Below, piece by piece: positions 35,267 through 43,870 of a stretch of 64,000 nt of DNA. Position 1 is the stretch's first letter, and each line of letters begins with the position of its first letter. The translations under genes were made by a program, and so were the position numbers. The stretch covers positions 1 to 64,000 of the forward strand of contig CAVIIZ010000002.1 of the NCBI GenBank assembly GCA_963642995.1, read 5' to 3'. Below the pieces are notes generated by a model. That model was not told the DNA's origin. It saw nothing but the letters and a program-made list of their open reading frames with translations, and made no database searches. The DNA is from CAVAWX01 sp963642995 (lineage in GTDB: Bacteria > Actinomycetota > Coriobacteriia > Coriobacteriales > QAMH01).

Positions 35267-36808
35267 GTGGAGGACAGCGATTCCAAGCGGACCCGCCCCT
35301 TCCTGCTCTACCTGGCGGGCGCCTTCGTCCTTACCGCCATACTCACCGCGCTCGTCACGGTCGCCGGCATCATAGTCGCCTACAACGTGCACCGCGACAA
35401 CCTCGTGAGCGACGCCGACCTCTACGCGGGGTTTCTCGTGGCCGCCGTCGTCTCGCTTGCCGTGGCCGTCGTCGTGGGGATGGTGTTCGCGGGCGGCATC
35501 GCGCGGCCCGTGGAGCTGATCGCGCGCACGGCCGAGAGCATCAAGGAAGGCGACCTGTCGGCGCGCACGGGGCTGTCCGGCCAAGACGAGCTGTCGCGCC
35601 TGGCCCAGATCTTCGACGAGATGGCCGACTCCATCGAGCGCGACCGCGACCTGGAGCGACAGCTCATAGGAGACGTGGCCCACGAGCTGCGCACTCCTCT
35701 GATGGGCATGCAGGCCACCATCGAGGGCATGCAAGACGGCGTGCTGCCCGCCGACGACGAGCATCTGGGCACGCTCGCGACCGAGACGGGCAGGCTCGGG
35801 CGCCTGGTCGAGGCGCTGCTGCATTTGAACCGGCTGGAAAACGGCACCGTGCAGGCGCGCCGAGAGCAGCTGGACCTGAGCGCCCTGATGGCCGATCTGG
35901 TCTTGGCCCAGGAGGCTTTCGTCGAGAGCATGGGGCTTGATTTCGAGGCCGAGGTCGAGCCGGCCGTGATGGTCGCAGGCGACCGCGACCTGATGACGCA
36001 GGTGGTGGTGAACCTCATGTCCAACGCCGTGCGCTACACGCCGGAAGGCGGCAGCGTGCGCCTGTCGCTTGCGCGCGAGGGCGGCAACGCGTGCATCGCG
36101 GTGGGCGACACCGGCATCGGCATCGCCGAGGAGGACGTCGACAAGGTGTTCGGCCGCTTTTGGCGCGCCGACGAGGCGAGGCAGCGCACGAGCGGCGGGC
36201 TGGGCATAGGACTTGCCCTCGTGCGCGAGGTGGTCGACCAGCACCACGGCAGCGTGCAGGTGGAAAGCGAGCTGGGGCGCGGCAGCACCTTCACCGTGCT
36301 CATCCCGCTCGCCCCCGAAGACCCCGGCAGCCGCGCGTCCACGGACAAGGTGGCCATACGCAAGGTGGCGCGCGCGAAGAAAAACGCGGCGAAAAAAGAG
36401 CTCGACCGCGTGCGGCGCGAGCAGCGCGAAAACGAGAAGGCGGCGGGCAAGGCGCGGCGCATGGAGGAGAGGGCGCGACGCGAGAGGCAGCGCAGGCAGG
36501 AGCGCCGGGGCAAGCGCGACGCGGGCGACGCGGGCGGCGCGCGTGTAGACGAGCGCATCGTCGAGCGCGACAAGCAGAGCCTGATCTTCTTCGGCACGAA
36601 GGTCACGTCGGCGCTGCGGCGCTCGGCGCAGATGCAGCGCGAGCGCAACGCGTGGGCGGACGCGAGGGAGGGCGTGGCGCACCGCTTGCGCGCGGCAGCA
36701 GGCGGCAACGGCGTCGATGCAGACGACGCGAAAGGCGAGGGCAGCGCGGACGCCCGGACGGCGGCGTCTAGAGAAGGCGAAGGCTGCGAGACGAGACGGG
36801 GAGCTTGA
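35267..36808 (+). CDS. sensor histidine kinase with long charged C-terminal tail
   Basis: This 513-residue kinase has two transmembrane segments (about 12-38 and 52-76) with only a very short outer loop, a HAMP domain (77-128), a phospho-acceptor H139 in DVAHELRTPL, and an ATPase domain with NLMSNAVRYT, GDTGIGI and GGLGIGLALVREVV. The small loop suggests it senses within the membrane or through a partner. After the ATPase ends at about residue 345 there is an unusual tail of about 165 residues, rich in Arg, Lys, Glu and Ala and probably helical. It starts at a GTG and is cotranscribed with the regulator. purC starts one base after its stop. Confidence 0.92.
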   Translation: MEDSDSKRTRPFLLYLAGAFVLTAILTALVTVAGIIVAYNVHRDNLVSDADLYAGFLVAAVVSLAVAVVVGMVFAGGIARPVELIARTAESIKEGDLSARTGLSGQDELSRLAQIFDEMADSIERDRDLERQLIGDVAHELRTPLMGMQATIEGMQDGVLPADDEHLGTLATETGRLGRLVEALLHLNRLENGTVQARREQLDLSALMADLVLAQEAFVESMGLDFEAEVEPAVMVAGDRDLMTQVVVNLMSNAVRYTPEGGSVRLSLAREGGNACIAVGDTGIGIAEEDVDKVFGRFWRADEARQRTSGGLGIGLALVREVVDQHHGSVQVESELGRGSTFTVLIPLAPEDPGSRASTDKVAIRKVARAKKNAAKKELDRVRREQRENEKAAGKARRMEERARRERQRRQERRGKRDAGDAGGARVDERIVERDKQSLIFFGTKVTSALRRSAQMQRERNAWADAREGVAHRLRAAAGGNGVDADDAKGEGSADARTAASREGEGCETRRGA

Positions 36809-36809
36809 C

Positions 36810-37751
36810 ATGGACGAGACGACGGGCATGGCGGCGGACGCGGGACGGGCGATGCGGCGGGCGGCCGGACACGCAGAGGCCCTGCGCCCGGACACGCAGG
36901 GCAAGGTGCGCGACCTCTACGATTTGGGCGACACGCTTCTGCTCGTGGCCAGCGACCGCATATCGGCCTTCGACTTCGTCTTGCCCGACGAGATCCCCCA
37001 CAAGGGAGAGGTGCTGACGCAGCTCTCGCTGTTTTGGCTCGATTTTTTCTCGGATCGCATCGACAACCACCTGGTGGGCGCCGACGTGGCCGACCTGCCC
37101 GCGCGCTTCGCGCCGTACGCCGACTACCTGGACGGGCGCTTCATGCTGGTGAAAAAGGCGCAGATGTTTCCCGTCGAGTGCATCGTGCGCGGCTATCTCG
37201 CGGGCAGCGGCCTTGCCTCCTACGAGCGCGACGGGCGGGTGTGCGGCGTCGAGTTGCCGGACGGCCTGGTCGAGGCCTCCGAGCTGCCCGCGCCGATATT
37301 CACCCCCTCCACGAAGGCCGCCGTGGGCGGACACGACGAGAACATCTCGTTTGCGCAGCTCGAAGAGCTGGTCGGCAAAGAGGACGCGCGCCTTTTGCGC
37401 GACACGTCCATAGAGCTCTACCGCGCGGGCGCCGCCTATGCGAAGGCTCGCGGCATCATCGTCGCGGACACGAAGTTCGAGTTCGGGCGGGTGGACGGGC
37501 GCCTCGTTTTGGCCGACGAGGTGCTCACCCCCGATTCCTCGCGCTTTTGGCCGGCTGCCGAATACGCGCCCGGGCACGCGCAACCTAGCTTCGACAAGCA
37601 GTACGTGCGCGACTGGCTGTCCGGCGCGTGGGACCGCACGGGGCGCCCGCCGCACATGCCGAAAGACGTGAAACAGGCCAGCGCCGAAAAATACGCGCAG
37701 GCCTACGAAATGCTGACGGGTCGCCCCTTCAAGGCCCGATCGCGGGTATAG
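36810..37751 (+). CDS. purC: phosphoribosylaminoimidazole-succinocarboxamide synthase
   Basis: SAICAR synthetase joins aspartate to CAIR using ATP. This 313-residue protein is the longer type and shows GKVRDLYDLGDTLLLVASDRISAFD near the N-terminus, the FPVECIVRGYLAGSG segment, TPSTKAAVGGHDENIS and the signature IIVADTKFEFG, followed by DEVLTPDSSRFWP. The first 25 residues are a variable Ala-rich lead. The ATG at 36810 follows the kinase stop by one base with only a weak ribosome-binding site, so the two are coupled by translation, a mixed-function operon. Confidence 0.96.
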   Translation: MDETTGMAADAGRAMRRAAGHAEALRPDTQGKVRDLYDLGDTLLLVASDRISAFDFVLPDEIPHKGEVLTQLSLFWLDFFSDRIDNHLVGADVADLPARFAPYADYLDGRFMLVKKAQMFPVECIVRGYLAGSGLASYERDGRVCGVELPDGLVEASELPAPIFTPSTKAAVGGHDENISFAQLEELVGKEDARLLRDTSIELYRAGAAYAKARGIIVADTKFEFGRVDGRLVLADEVLTPDSSRFWPAAEYAPGHAQPSFDKQYVRDWLSGAWDRTGRPPHMPKDVKQASAEKYAQAYEMLTGRPFKARSRV

Positions 37752-37883
37752 TAAGAGCAGCTTTGCGCCGTTTGCGGGCAAATCCGCGCGGCGCTCCCTG
37801 CCGCCGGCGAGGTCTGCGGCGCGGGGAGGCACACGGGAAAGGCCGCCCGCGCGGCGCGGCGAAGACGAAAGGCGAGCACGCAT

Positions 37884-38660
37884 ATGACGCAGCGAAACCC
37901 GATGAACCAACGCAACACGAGCGACAAGCACACCGGCTCGTCGCGCAAGTCGTCGGCCAGCGCCAAGCCGAAGGCCAAGGCGGCCGCGAGCGTGCACCAG
38001 GCCTCGGCCAAGGCCAAGCGCAAACAGCAAGAGCAAAAGGACAAGGACAAGCAGCGCGAGGAGCGCGCCGCGGCGCAGAAGCGGGCGGCCGTCTTGAGCG
38101 CGCAGACAAAGCAGCTCGACGAGTACAAGAAGTGGCGCCGCATCTGGTGGATCGTCATCATCGTGGCCATCGTGGCGGTCGTGGTCTCGTGGGTCTTCTC
38201 CTGGATGGGCCGCGAGGGCACCTTGCCCGAGTTCCTCGCGGGCGCCACGGGCGCCGTCTCCGTGGGAGGCCTGGTCATAGGCTATGCCGCGATCATCGCC
38301 GCGCTCGTCATCGACTTCAGGAAGATCCGCAAGTTCCGCCGCGAGGCCGAGGCCAAGGCGGCCAAGATGTCGAACTCGCAGCGGCGCAAGCTGGACGCGG
38401 CCATCGCCGAGAAAGAGGAGCGCGAGCGGGCAGAGCGCGAGGAGAGGCGCGGCAAGAGGAAGCGCCGGCATGCGGACGAGGACGCCGCGGCAGACGGCGA
38501 GTCGGCCGGCGACGCAAAGGATGCGACCGGAGCTGCCGCAAAGGGCGCGCACAGCAAGGAGCCCGTGTCGGGCGCGCACAGCAAGAACGCGGCGAAGGCG
38601 GCCGGCGCCCACAGCAAGCCGGCGCGCGAGACGAAGGCCGGCGCCGCGGAAAAGGACTGA
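37884..38660 (+). CDS. basic membrane protein of unknown function
   Basis: I do not recognise this 258-residue protein. The first 85 residues are Lys/Gln/Ser/Ala-rich and very basic, followed by two hydrophobic segments (about 90-111 and 121-146) with a short loop between. A long charged C-terminal region follows, containing three copies of G-A-H-S-K within 25 residues. Both ends should face the cytoplasm. A TATAGT hexamer at the end of purC could be its -10, leaving a leader of about 125 bases. The stop overlaps the start of the amidohydrolase by one base (TGATG). Confidence 0.6.
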   Translation: MTQRNPMNQRNTSDKHTGSSRKSSASAKPKAKAAASVHQASAKAKRKQQEQKDKDKQREERAAAQKRAAVLSAQTKQLDEYKKWRRIWWIVIIVAIVAVVVSWVFSWMGREGTLPEFLAGATGAVSVGGLVIGYAAIIAALVIDFRKIRKFRREAEAKAAKMSNSQRRKLDAAIAEKEERERAEREERRGKRKRRHADEDAAADGESAGDAKDATGAAAKGAHSKEPVSGAHSKNAAKAAGAHSKPARETKAGAAEKD

Positions 38661-40120
38661 TGCCCATGTTGCTGCGCGCGAAATACGTCATTCCCGTCAC
38701 CGCCGACTACATCGAAGACGGCGCCGTGCTCGTGAAAGGCGAGCGGATCGCCGAGGTGGGCCCGGCGGCAGAGCTTGTGCGCGCGCATCCCGGCGAGGAG
38801 GTGCGCGACTTCGGGCAGGCGGCCCTCATGCCCGGCTTCGTGGACCTGCACACGCACCTGGAGTTTTCCGCCTTGCGCGGCATGTTCGACGACCTGCCGT
38901 ATGCGAGGTGGAAGCGCGCCGTGCTGCGCACCGAGCCCTTTTTCAGCGAAGAGGACTGGCTCGCGTCTGCGCGCATCGGGGCGATGGAGGCGGTGGCCAG
39001 CGGCATCACCACCGTCGCGGACATCACCTCGAGGGGCGAGTCCTTCGACGCCATCCGCGAGATCGGACTGCGCGGACGCATCTACCAGGAGGTGCTCACC
39101 TCGCATGCCGACCGCGCCGGGCAGGTGGCGGCAGACGGGCTCGCGAGCGTGGAGCGCATGCGCGAGGCCGCCGACACGAGCCGCGTCGACTTCGGCATCG
39201 CGCCCGGCCCTGTCTACGCGTGCCACCCGAAGGTCTTGAGCGCGGTGGCGCAGTGCGCGGCCGAGCACGACCTGCCGCTTGCCCTGCACGTGGCGGGCAG
39301 CCGCGAGGAAGTCGATTTCGTGCGCTACGGCTCCTCGCCGTTTTCCGTGCACGCCACCGACGCCACGCACGACAGGCAACGCGCCGACCAGAAGAGCAGC
39401 TATCAGCCGTGGTTGCCGGCCGGCACCAGCCCCGTGCGCTATGTCTACGACTGGGGGGCGCTGAGCGCGCCGCAGGTGCTCGCCATCCACTGCGTGCACG
39501 TCGACGACGACGACATACAGCTTTTGGCCGACAACGACGTGGCCGTGGCCTATTGCCCGCGCATCCACGCGAAACTGGGCATGGGCATCGCCCCCGTGGC
39601 GAAGATGCGCCGCGCGGGGCTGCGCGTGGGCTTCGGCACCGATTCCCCGTGCGCGACCGACACCACGGACATGATCGAGGAGACGCGCTTCGGCCTCATG
39701 CTCACGCGCTCGCTGCACACGACGGGGCGCACGGCCCTGACGGCGAAGACGGCGTTGGAGCTGGCCACCATAGAAAGCGCGCGCGCCTTGCGCCTAGACG
39801 GCGAGATAGGGTCGTTGGAAGCGGGGAAGCTGGCCGACGTCATCGCCGTCGACTTGCACAACTCGCACCAAAACCCCACCACGAACCCCGAGTCGGCGGT
39901 GGTCTACACGGCCAACCAGGACAACGTGCAGATGACGATGGTCGCAGGACAGGTGCTCTACGACGATTTCTCGCATGCGTCCGGCATCGACCGCGACGCG
40001 AACATAGAGGCGGTGCGCAAGCTGCGGGCACGTTTGCGCGAGAGGTTCGACGACGATGCGCTGCACGACAAGCTCGTGAAGGACGCGAGCGAGGACAGGA
40101 AAGACCGCTACGACAGGTAG
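38660..40120 (+). CDS. amidohydrolase-family metal-dependent hydrolase/deaminase
   Basis: This 486-residue protein belongs to the chlorohydrolase/deaminase group of the amidohydrolase superfamily. Metal ligands are visible: HxH in GFVDLHTHLEF, His in LALHVAGSREE, His in AIHCVHVDDDD and Asp in GFGTDSP. Such enzymes deaminate or dechlorinate purine-, pyrimidine- or guanidine-like substrates. Candidates include aminodeoxyfutalosine deaminase of the futalosine menaquinone route and SsnA-like proteins, but the sequence alone does not decide. ATG 38660 or 38666 may be the start; 38660 overlaps the upstream stop. Confidence 0.85.
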   Translation: MPMLLRAKYVIPVTADYIEDGAVLVKGERIAEVGPAAELVRAHPGEEVRDFGQAALMPGFVDLHTHLEFSALRGMFDDLPYARWKRAVLRTEPFFSEEDWLASARIGAMEAVASGITTVADITSRGESFDAIREIGLRGRIYQEVLTSHADRAGQVAADGLASVERMREAADTSRVDFGIAPGPVYACHPKVLSAVAQCAAEHDLPLALHVAGSREEVDFVRYGSSPFSVHATDATHDRQRADQKSSYQPWLPAGTSPVRYVYDWGALSAPQVLAIHCVHVDDDDIQLLADNDVAVAYCPRIHAKLGMGIAPVAKMRRAGLRVGFGTDSPCATDTTDMIEETRFGLMLTRSLHTTGRTALTAKTALELATIESARALRLDGEIGSLEAGKLADVIAVDLHNSHQNPTTNPESAVVYTANQDNVQMTMVAGQVLYDDFSHASGIDRDANIEAVRKLRARLRERFDDDALHDKLVKDASEDRKDRYDR

Positions 40121-40240
40121 GAGCCCGATTGGGTGTTGCAGCCCGGGCAAGACGCGCGGGTTGCGGCGGACGAAAAGAAGGCCGAGTCAGGGCGGAACGG
40201 ACGCCCGGGCCGCACGAGAACAGATGGGAAGCGTGAAAAG

Positions 40241-40432
40241 ATGGCACAGCGGGGCAAGAAGAAGCGGATGACGGGCAAGGAGGCCGCCGAGCGCGCGGAG
40301 CTGGAGGCGTATGCGGCAGAGCGCAGCAAGAAGAGGAAGAGCCTGCTCAAGACCATCGTCTTGGTGTTGTTGTGCGTGGCGCTGGCGTTGTCGTTTTGCC
40401 TGCCGTCGCTTTCCATGCTGCTCAGCCGCTAG
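40241..40432 (+). CDS. small single-pass membrane protein
   Basis: This 63-residue protein has a very basic, Ala/Glu/Lys-rich N-terminal half (residues 1-39) and one hydrophobic segment (TIVLVLLCVALALSFCL) near the C-terminus. No family is recognised. The frame is open to a GTG at 40133, which would add 36 polar residues and has GGAG ten bases before it; the ATG at 40241 has only a weak GGAAG site. The gene follows the amidohydrolase and ends the transcription unit before a strong terminator. Confidence 0.5.
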   Translation: MAQRGKKKRMTGKEAAERAELEAYAAERSKKRKSLLKTIVLVLLCVALALSFCLPSLSMLLSR

Positions 40433-40620
40433 CACGTGAAAAACGCGCGGCGCAAGCGGGGCGCAGCATGCCGTCCGAGCCGCTCACGCGCGAGGCGGGG
40501 CATGCGGGATGCGCTTCGCGTGGAGCAGTGGGCCGTGTGTTTTGTGAAGATGTGGTGAAGATGACGCGGTGATTTTTTCGCTGCGCGCGAGAATCGAAGA
40601 TTTTCCTCTGGGGAAACGGG

Positions 40621-40646
40621 GCGCCCGCCATGTGCGGGCGCTTTTT
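40621..40646 (+). terminator. Rho-independent terminator
   Basis: GCGCCCGC (40621-40628) and GCGGGCGC (40634-40641) form a perfect 8-bp stem with a 5-base loop, followed directly by TTTTT. This is the best intrinsic terminator in the window. It closes the unit that ends with the small membrane protein. Confidence 0.85.
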
Positions 40647-40703
40647 CATGCCCGTTTGACGCTGCGCGTTTGAAAAAGCGGTTGGAAGCGGTCCGGATTC
40701 CGT

Positions 40704-40732
40704 TTGGGTTTCGTCTAGGCCGCGCATAGATT
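40704..40732 (+). promoter_or_regulatory. promoter candidate for the Tad pilus operon
   Basis: TTGGGT (40704-40709) and TAGATT (40727-40732) are spaced by 17 bases and lie about 80 bases before the cpaB-like start codon, just after the terminator. All genes from 40813 to about 49631 run in the same direction with gaps of less than 20 bases. Confidence 0.4.
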
Positions 40733-40812
40733 TTGGGGGGTGGTTTGTTCAGGTGGTTTTGCGCGAAAGTCCTTCATGCGCCGCATGGACGCGGCGGATG
40801 AAGGGAGGGCGG

Positions 40813-41472
40813 ATGACCAGGCAGCGCAAACAGACCATCGCCGCGTTTCTGTGCGCGGTTCTCGCCGTCGCGGGGGTGTTCGCCTACACGGCCACCATCA
40901 AGTCCGAGGCGCAGGTGCAGCGTTTCGCGGCTTTGCAGCACTACGGTGGCGAGCGCGTGCAGGTGATCATGGCCAGCGAGGACATCGCCGTGGGCAGCAC
41001 CATCGCGAGCAGCAACGCGAAGAGCGCCGAGTGGCTGGTGGACCTGCTGCCGGGAGGCGAGGTGGCCACCTCGATCGAGCAGGTGGACGGGCTGGTCGCC
41101 CAGACGGACATCAAGAAAAACGAGCCCATCCTCATGGACAGGGTCGGCAGCGGCTCCGCGCGCATCAGCGTGCCCGAAGGACTGGAGGCGGTCAGCGTCT
41201 CGACCGACGACGTGCTGGCCGTGGGAGGGGCCATTTGCGCCGGCTCCTTCGTGGACGTCTACGTGGAGACGTCCGAGGGCAAGATCGTCTTGCTCGGCCA
41301 GAAGGTCCTCGTGCTGGAGACCTCGAACCTGAAGAACTCCGAGGGCGTCGAGTTGTCGTGGGTCACCTTGGCGGTGACAGGCGAGAGCGTGGGCGAGCTG
41401 ATATCCGCATCTGCGAAGGGAACCATACATTTCGTCTTGCCGAGCACCTCGGCGAAAGGGGAGGGAAGATGA
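40813..41472 (+). CDS. CpaB/RcpC-like SAF-domain pilus assembly protein
   Basis: This 219-residue protein has an N-terminal signal anchor (TIAAFLCAVLAVAGVFAYTA) and an SAF-type domain (VIMASEDIAVGSTI, then KNEPILMDRV), as in CpaB/RcpC proteins of Tad loci. It is thought to act outside the membrane in pilus assembly. GGGAGG lies six bases before the ATG at 40813; an in-frame ATG at 40798 is less likely. It is the first gene of the locus and overlaps the next one by four bases. Confidence 0.85.
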   Translation: MTRQRKQTIAAFLCAVLAVAGVFAYTATIKSEAQVQRFAALQHYGGERVQVIMASEDIAVGSTIASSNAKSAEWLVDLLPGGEVATSIEQVDGLVAQTDIKKNEPILMDRVGSGSARISVPEGLEAVSVSTDDVLAVGGAICAGSFVDVYVETSEGKIVLLGQKVLVLETSNLKNSEGVELSWVTLAVTGESVGELISASAKGTIHFVLPSTSAKGEGR

Positions 41473-42470
41473 TCGACTACGAGCTTGCGGAAAGCTACTA
41501 CAAAGACGTCGTGGGCAGCGCGGCCTTGGCCGAGACGAGCCGCATCCCGCGCATCGCCGTCCAAAAGGGGAGGGTCGTGCCGGCTCCCCGCCATCCGGTC
41601 ATGCCGGATGTCGCGGGCACCGTGTGCGCGAGGCACTTGAAGGCGCCGTCTGCCGCGCCGGCGTCTGCTGTTTCGGAGCCTGCCCGCCCCGCGAGGCGGG
41701 TGCGCCGATCCGAATCGAGCGTCCCCATCATCAGCGTGGTGTCGGCAAGCGGCGGCACGGGGCGCAGCACCATCGCCTTGCTCGCGGCCTACCTGTGCGC
41801 CCGCGCGGGCCTTGCCACCGTGCTCATCGAAGGCGATCTGCAATTCGGGGACTACGCCTTCTGGCTCGGCCTCGACGACCGCGCCTCGGCGCTCGGAGAT
41901 GCCGATGTCGAGGCGGTCGAGCTCGCGGACAACCTGCGGCTGTTCAAGGCGCCGCTTCTGCCCGAGGCCGCCGAGGAGGTGAGCGACGGCGTGGCCGCCG
42001 CCTTGCCGCGCCTTACGCAGGCAGCCGACGTGGTCATAGCCGACACCGGCGCGTTTTGGAACGGGCTGACGGCGAACCTGCTCTTGTCCTCGACGCTTTT
42101 CTTCATGGTGGTGGACCGCAGGCCCTCGTCGATCATGGACGCGGTGAAGGCCGTGGAGCTGTGCACGAGGATAGGGGTGCCCGCCTTGCGCATGGTGCCT
42201 GTCTACAACCGCTGGAGCTCGCGCGCGCTCATAGGCGCCGACGAGGCGCGCAAGGCACTCGACGCCGACGATATCTACTGCATTCCGGAAGGGAGGCAGC
42301 CGGTCGAGGATTTGCTGGGCAAAGGCGACATGTCCGCGCTCGTGGAATCGGAAAACCCCGCGGTGCTGGGCGTGGAGCGCCTCCTGGAAGACGTCTTGCC
42401 CCGCGTGGGGCATCTCTACAGCCCGCCCGAGCGCGGGTCGCGCCGCAAGAGGCGTGGAGGTCTCGCATGA
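41469..42470 (+). CDS. TadZ/CpaE-like localisation ATPase with atypical P-loop
   Basis: This 333-residue protein belongs to the ParA/MinD superfamily branch that places Tad pili. After a 85-residue variable N-terminus, the P-loop is SASGGTGRSTIA (residues 93-103). In the standard deviant Walker A motif KGGxGKS/T both lysines are conserved; here they are Ser and Arg. The later motifs EGDLQFGDYAFWLGL and DVVIADTGAFWNG are family-like. Atypical P-loops are known among TadZ/CpaE proteins, so ATP may be bound without normal hydrolysis. The gene overlaps its neighbours at both ends. Confidence 0.85.
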   Translation: MIDYELAESYYKDVVGSAALAETSRIPRIAVQKGRVVPAPRHPVMPDVAGTVCARHLKAPSAAPASAVSEPARPARRVRRSESSVPIISVVSASGGTGRSTIALLAAYLCARAGLATVLIEGDLQFGDYAFWLGLDDRASALGDADVEAVELADNLRLFKAPLLPEAAEEVSDGVAAALPRLTQAADVVIADTGAFWNGLTANLLLSSTLFFMVVDRRPSSIMDAVKAVELCTRIGVPALRMVPVYNRWSSRALIGADEARKALDADDIYCIPEGRQPVEDLLGKGDMSALVESENPAVLGVERLLEDVLPRVGHLYSPPERGSRRKRRGGLA

Positions 42471-43870
42471 GACTGTCCGACTACATGCGCGAAGGCTCCT
42501 CGCGCGTTGCAGAGCAGACGGCGCGCGCATCCCTGGAGCAAGAGATGCAGGCGCTTCGCGAGGCGCTCTACCGCGAGATGCCCAGCGAGCGCATCGCCCA
42601 GCTCGCAGCCCTCGGACACGAGCGTGCGCGCGCGGAGCTTTCCTGCGCGCTCGAGCAGATCTTGAACCGCGCGCAGCCCGGATCCTATTCCGAGGAGCGC
42701 AGGTCGCTTCTCGTTCAGGGCGTGCTCGACATGGTCTTGGGGCTAGGCCCTCTCGAGGAGCTCTTGGCCGATCCGGACATCACGGAGGTGATGGCAAACG
42801 GCCCGCAGCGCGTCTTCTTCGAGCGCGATGGCGTCATCTATCCTTGCGCGCGCACGTTTTCCTCCGAAGAGGAGCTGCGTCTCGTGGTCGACCGCATCGT
42901 CTCGCCTCTGGGCAGGCGCGTAGACGAGCAAAGCCCCATCGTGAACGCGCGGCTGCCGGAAGGCCATCGCGTGAACGTGGTCATCCCGCCCGTCTCCATG
43001 GACGGCACCGCCTTGACCATACGCAAGTTCCGCAGGCGGGCTTTCACTCTCGAGGAGCTCGTGGAGCTGGGCACGCTCTCGCCCGGCATGGCGCAGCTTT
43101 TGTCCTGGGCGGTCCGCGCGCGCAAGAACATCGCCGTCTCCGGCGGCACGGGCGGCGGCAAGACCACGTTGCTGAACGCGCTCTCGCGCGAGATACCGAA
43201 AAACGAGCGCATCGTCACCATCGAGGATTCCGCCGAGCTGCGCTTCGACGAGCATCCGGACGTGGTGCGCATGGAAGCGCGCATGGCAAACTCCGAGGGG
43301 CGCGGCGAGGTGACCATCAGAGACCTCGTCATCAACGCCTTGCGCCAGCGCCCCGACCGCATCGTGGTGGGCGAATGCCGCGGCGCCGAGGCCGCCGACA
43401 TGCTGCAGGCCATGAACACGGGTCACGACGGGTCGCTCACCACCTTGCATGCGAACTCGCCGGCAGAGGTCGTGCCGCGCCTCGTGATGATGGTGCGTTT
43501 CGGGCTGGACCTGCCCTGCGAGATCGTCGAGTCCCAGATCGCCTCTGCACTCGACTTGATCGTGCAGCAAGACCGCATGGAGGGCGGCACGAGGCGCATC
43601 ACGCAGATAGTCGCCCGGCGTGTGGCAGGCGCGCGTGCGGGCGCGGATGGAGGCGATGCGGACGCAGGCGGACAGCGGGGCGGCGACGCGGCGGGCTTTG
43701 GGGTGTTGCAGGAGACGGGCGAGATGTTCAAGACGATCGTCGCATGGAGCAGGCGCGAGCAGCGCTATGTCTGGAAGGCTTTTCCCGATTGGGTCGAGGC
43801 GCTGCCCTGGACGGGAGTGGCGCAAGCGGAGGAGGTGGCACGGTGGGAGCAGTCCCTGCATGCATCCTGA
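42467..43870 (+). CDS. tadA: TadA/CpaF-type secretion ATPase
   Basis: This 467-residue hexameric ATPase powers pilus assembly. It has the N-terminal domain (GLGPLEELLADPDITEVMANG), Walker A SGGTGGGKTT at residues 225-234, an Asp box ending IEDSAELR, a Walker B region (RPDRIVVGECRGAEAADMLQAMNTGHDGSL) and the His box TTLHANSP. A Gly/Ala/Asp-rich insert (residues about 388-410) sits in the C-terminal part. It lies between tadZ and tadB genes with overlaps, as in other monoderm Tad loci. Confidence 0.95.
   Translation: MRLSDYMREGSSRVAEQTARASLEQEMQALREALYREMPSERIAQLAALGHERARAELSCALEQILNRAQPGSYSEERRSLLVQGVLDMVLGLGPLEELLADPDITEVMANGPQRVFFERDGVIYPCARTFSSEEELRLVVDRIVSPLGRRVDEQSPIVNARLPEGHRVNVVIPPVSMDGTALTIRKFRRRAFTLEELVELGTLSPGMAQLLSWAVRARKNIAVSGGTGGGKTTLLNALSREIPKNERIVTIEDSAELRFDEHPDVVRMEARMANSEGRGEVTIRDLVINALRQRPDRIVVGECRGAEAADMLQAMNTGHDGSLTTLHANSPAEVVPRLVMMVRFGLDLPCEIVESQIASALDLIVQQDRMEGGTRRITQIVARRVAGARAGADGGDADAGGQRGGDAAGFGVLQETGEMFKTIVAWSRREQRYVWKAFPDWVEALPWTGVAQAEEVARWEQSLHAS

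Larger units (their letters stand above)
40433..40752. other. intergenic region between the amidohydrolase unit and the Tad operon
   Basis: No gene is seen. The first 190 bases have no recognisable element apart from an AT-richer stretch near 40570-40620. An intrinsic terminator occupies 40621-40646, and the Tad promoter candidate lies at 40704-40732. Confidence 0.5.

Noticed and set aside
40133..40240. Longer start for the small membrane protein
   Set aside because: The added 36 residues are polar low-complexity sequence with no support beyond a moderately spaced GGAG; kept only as an alternative.
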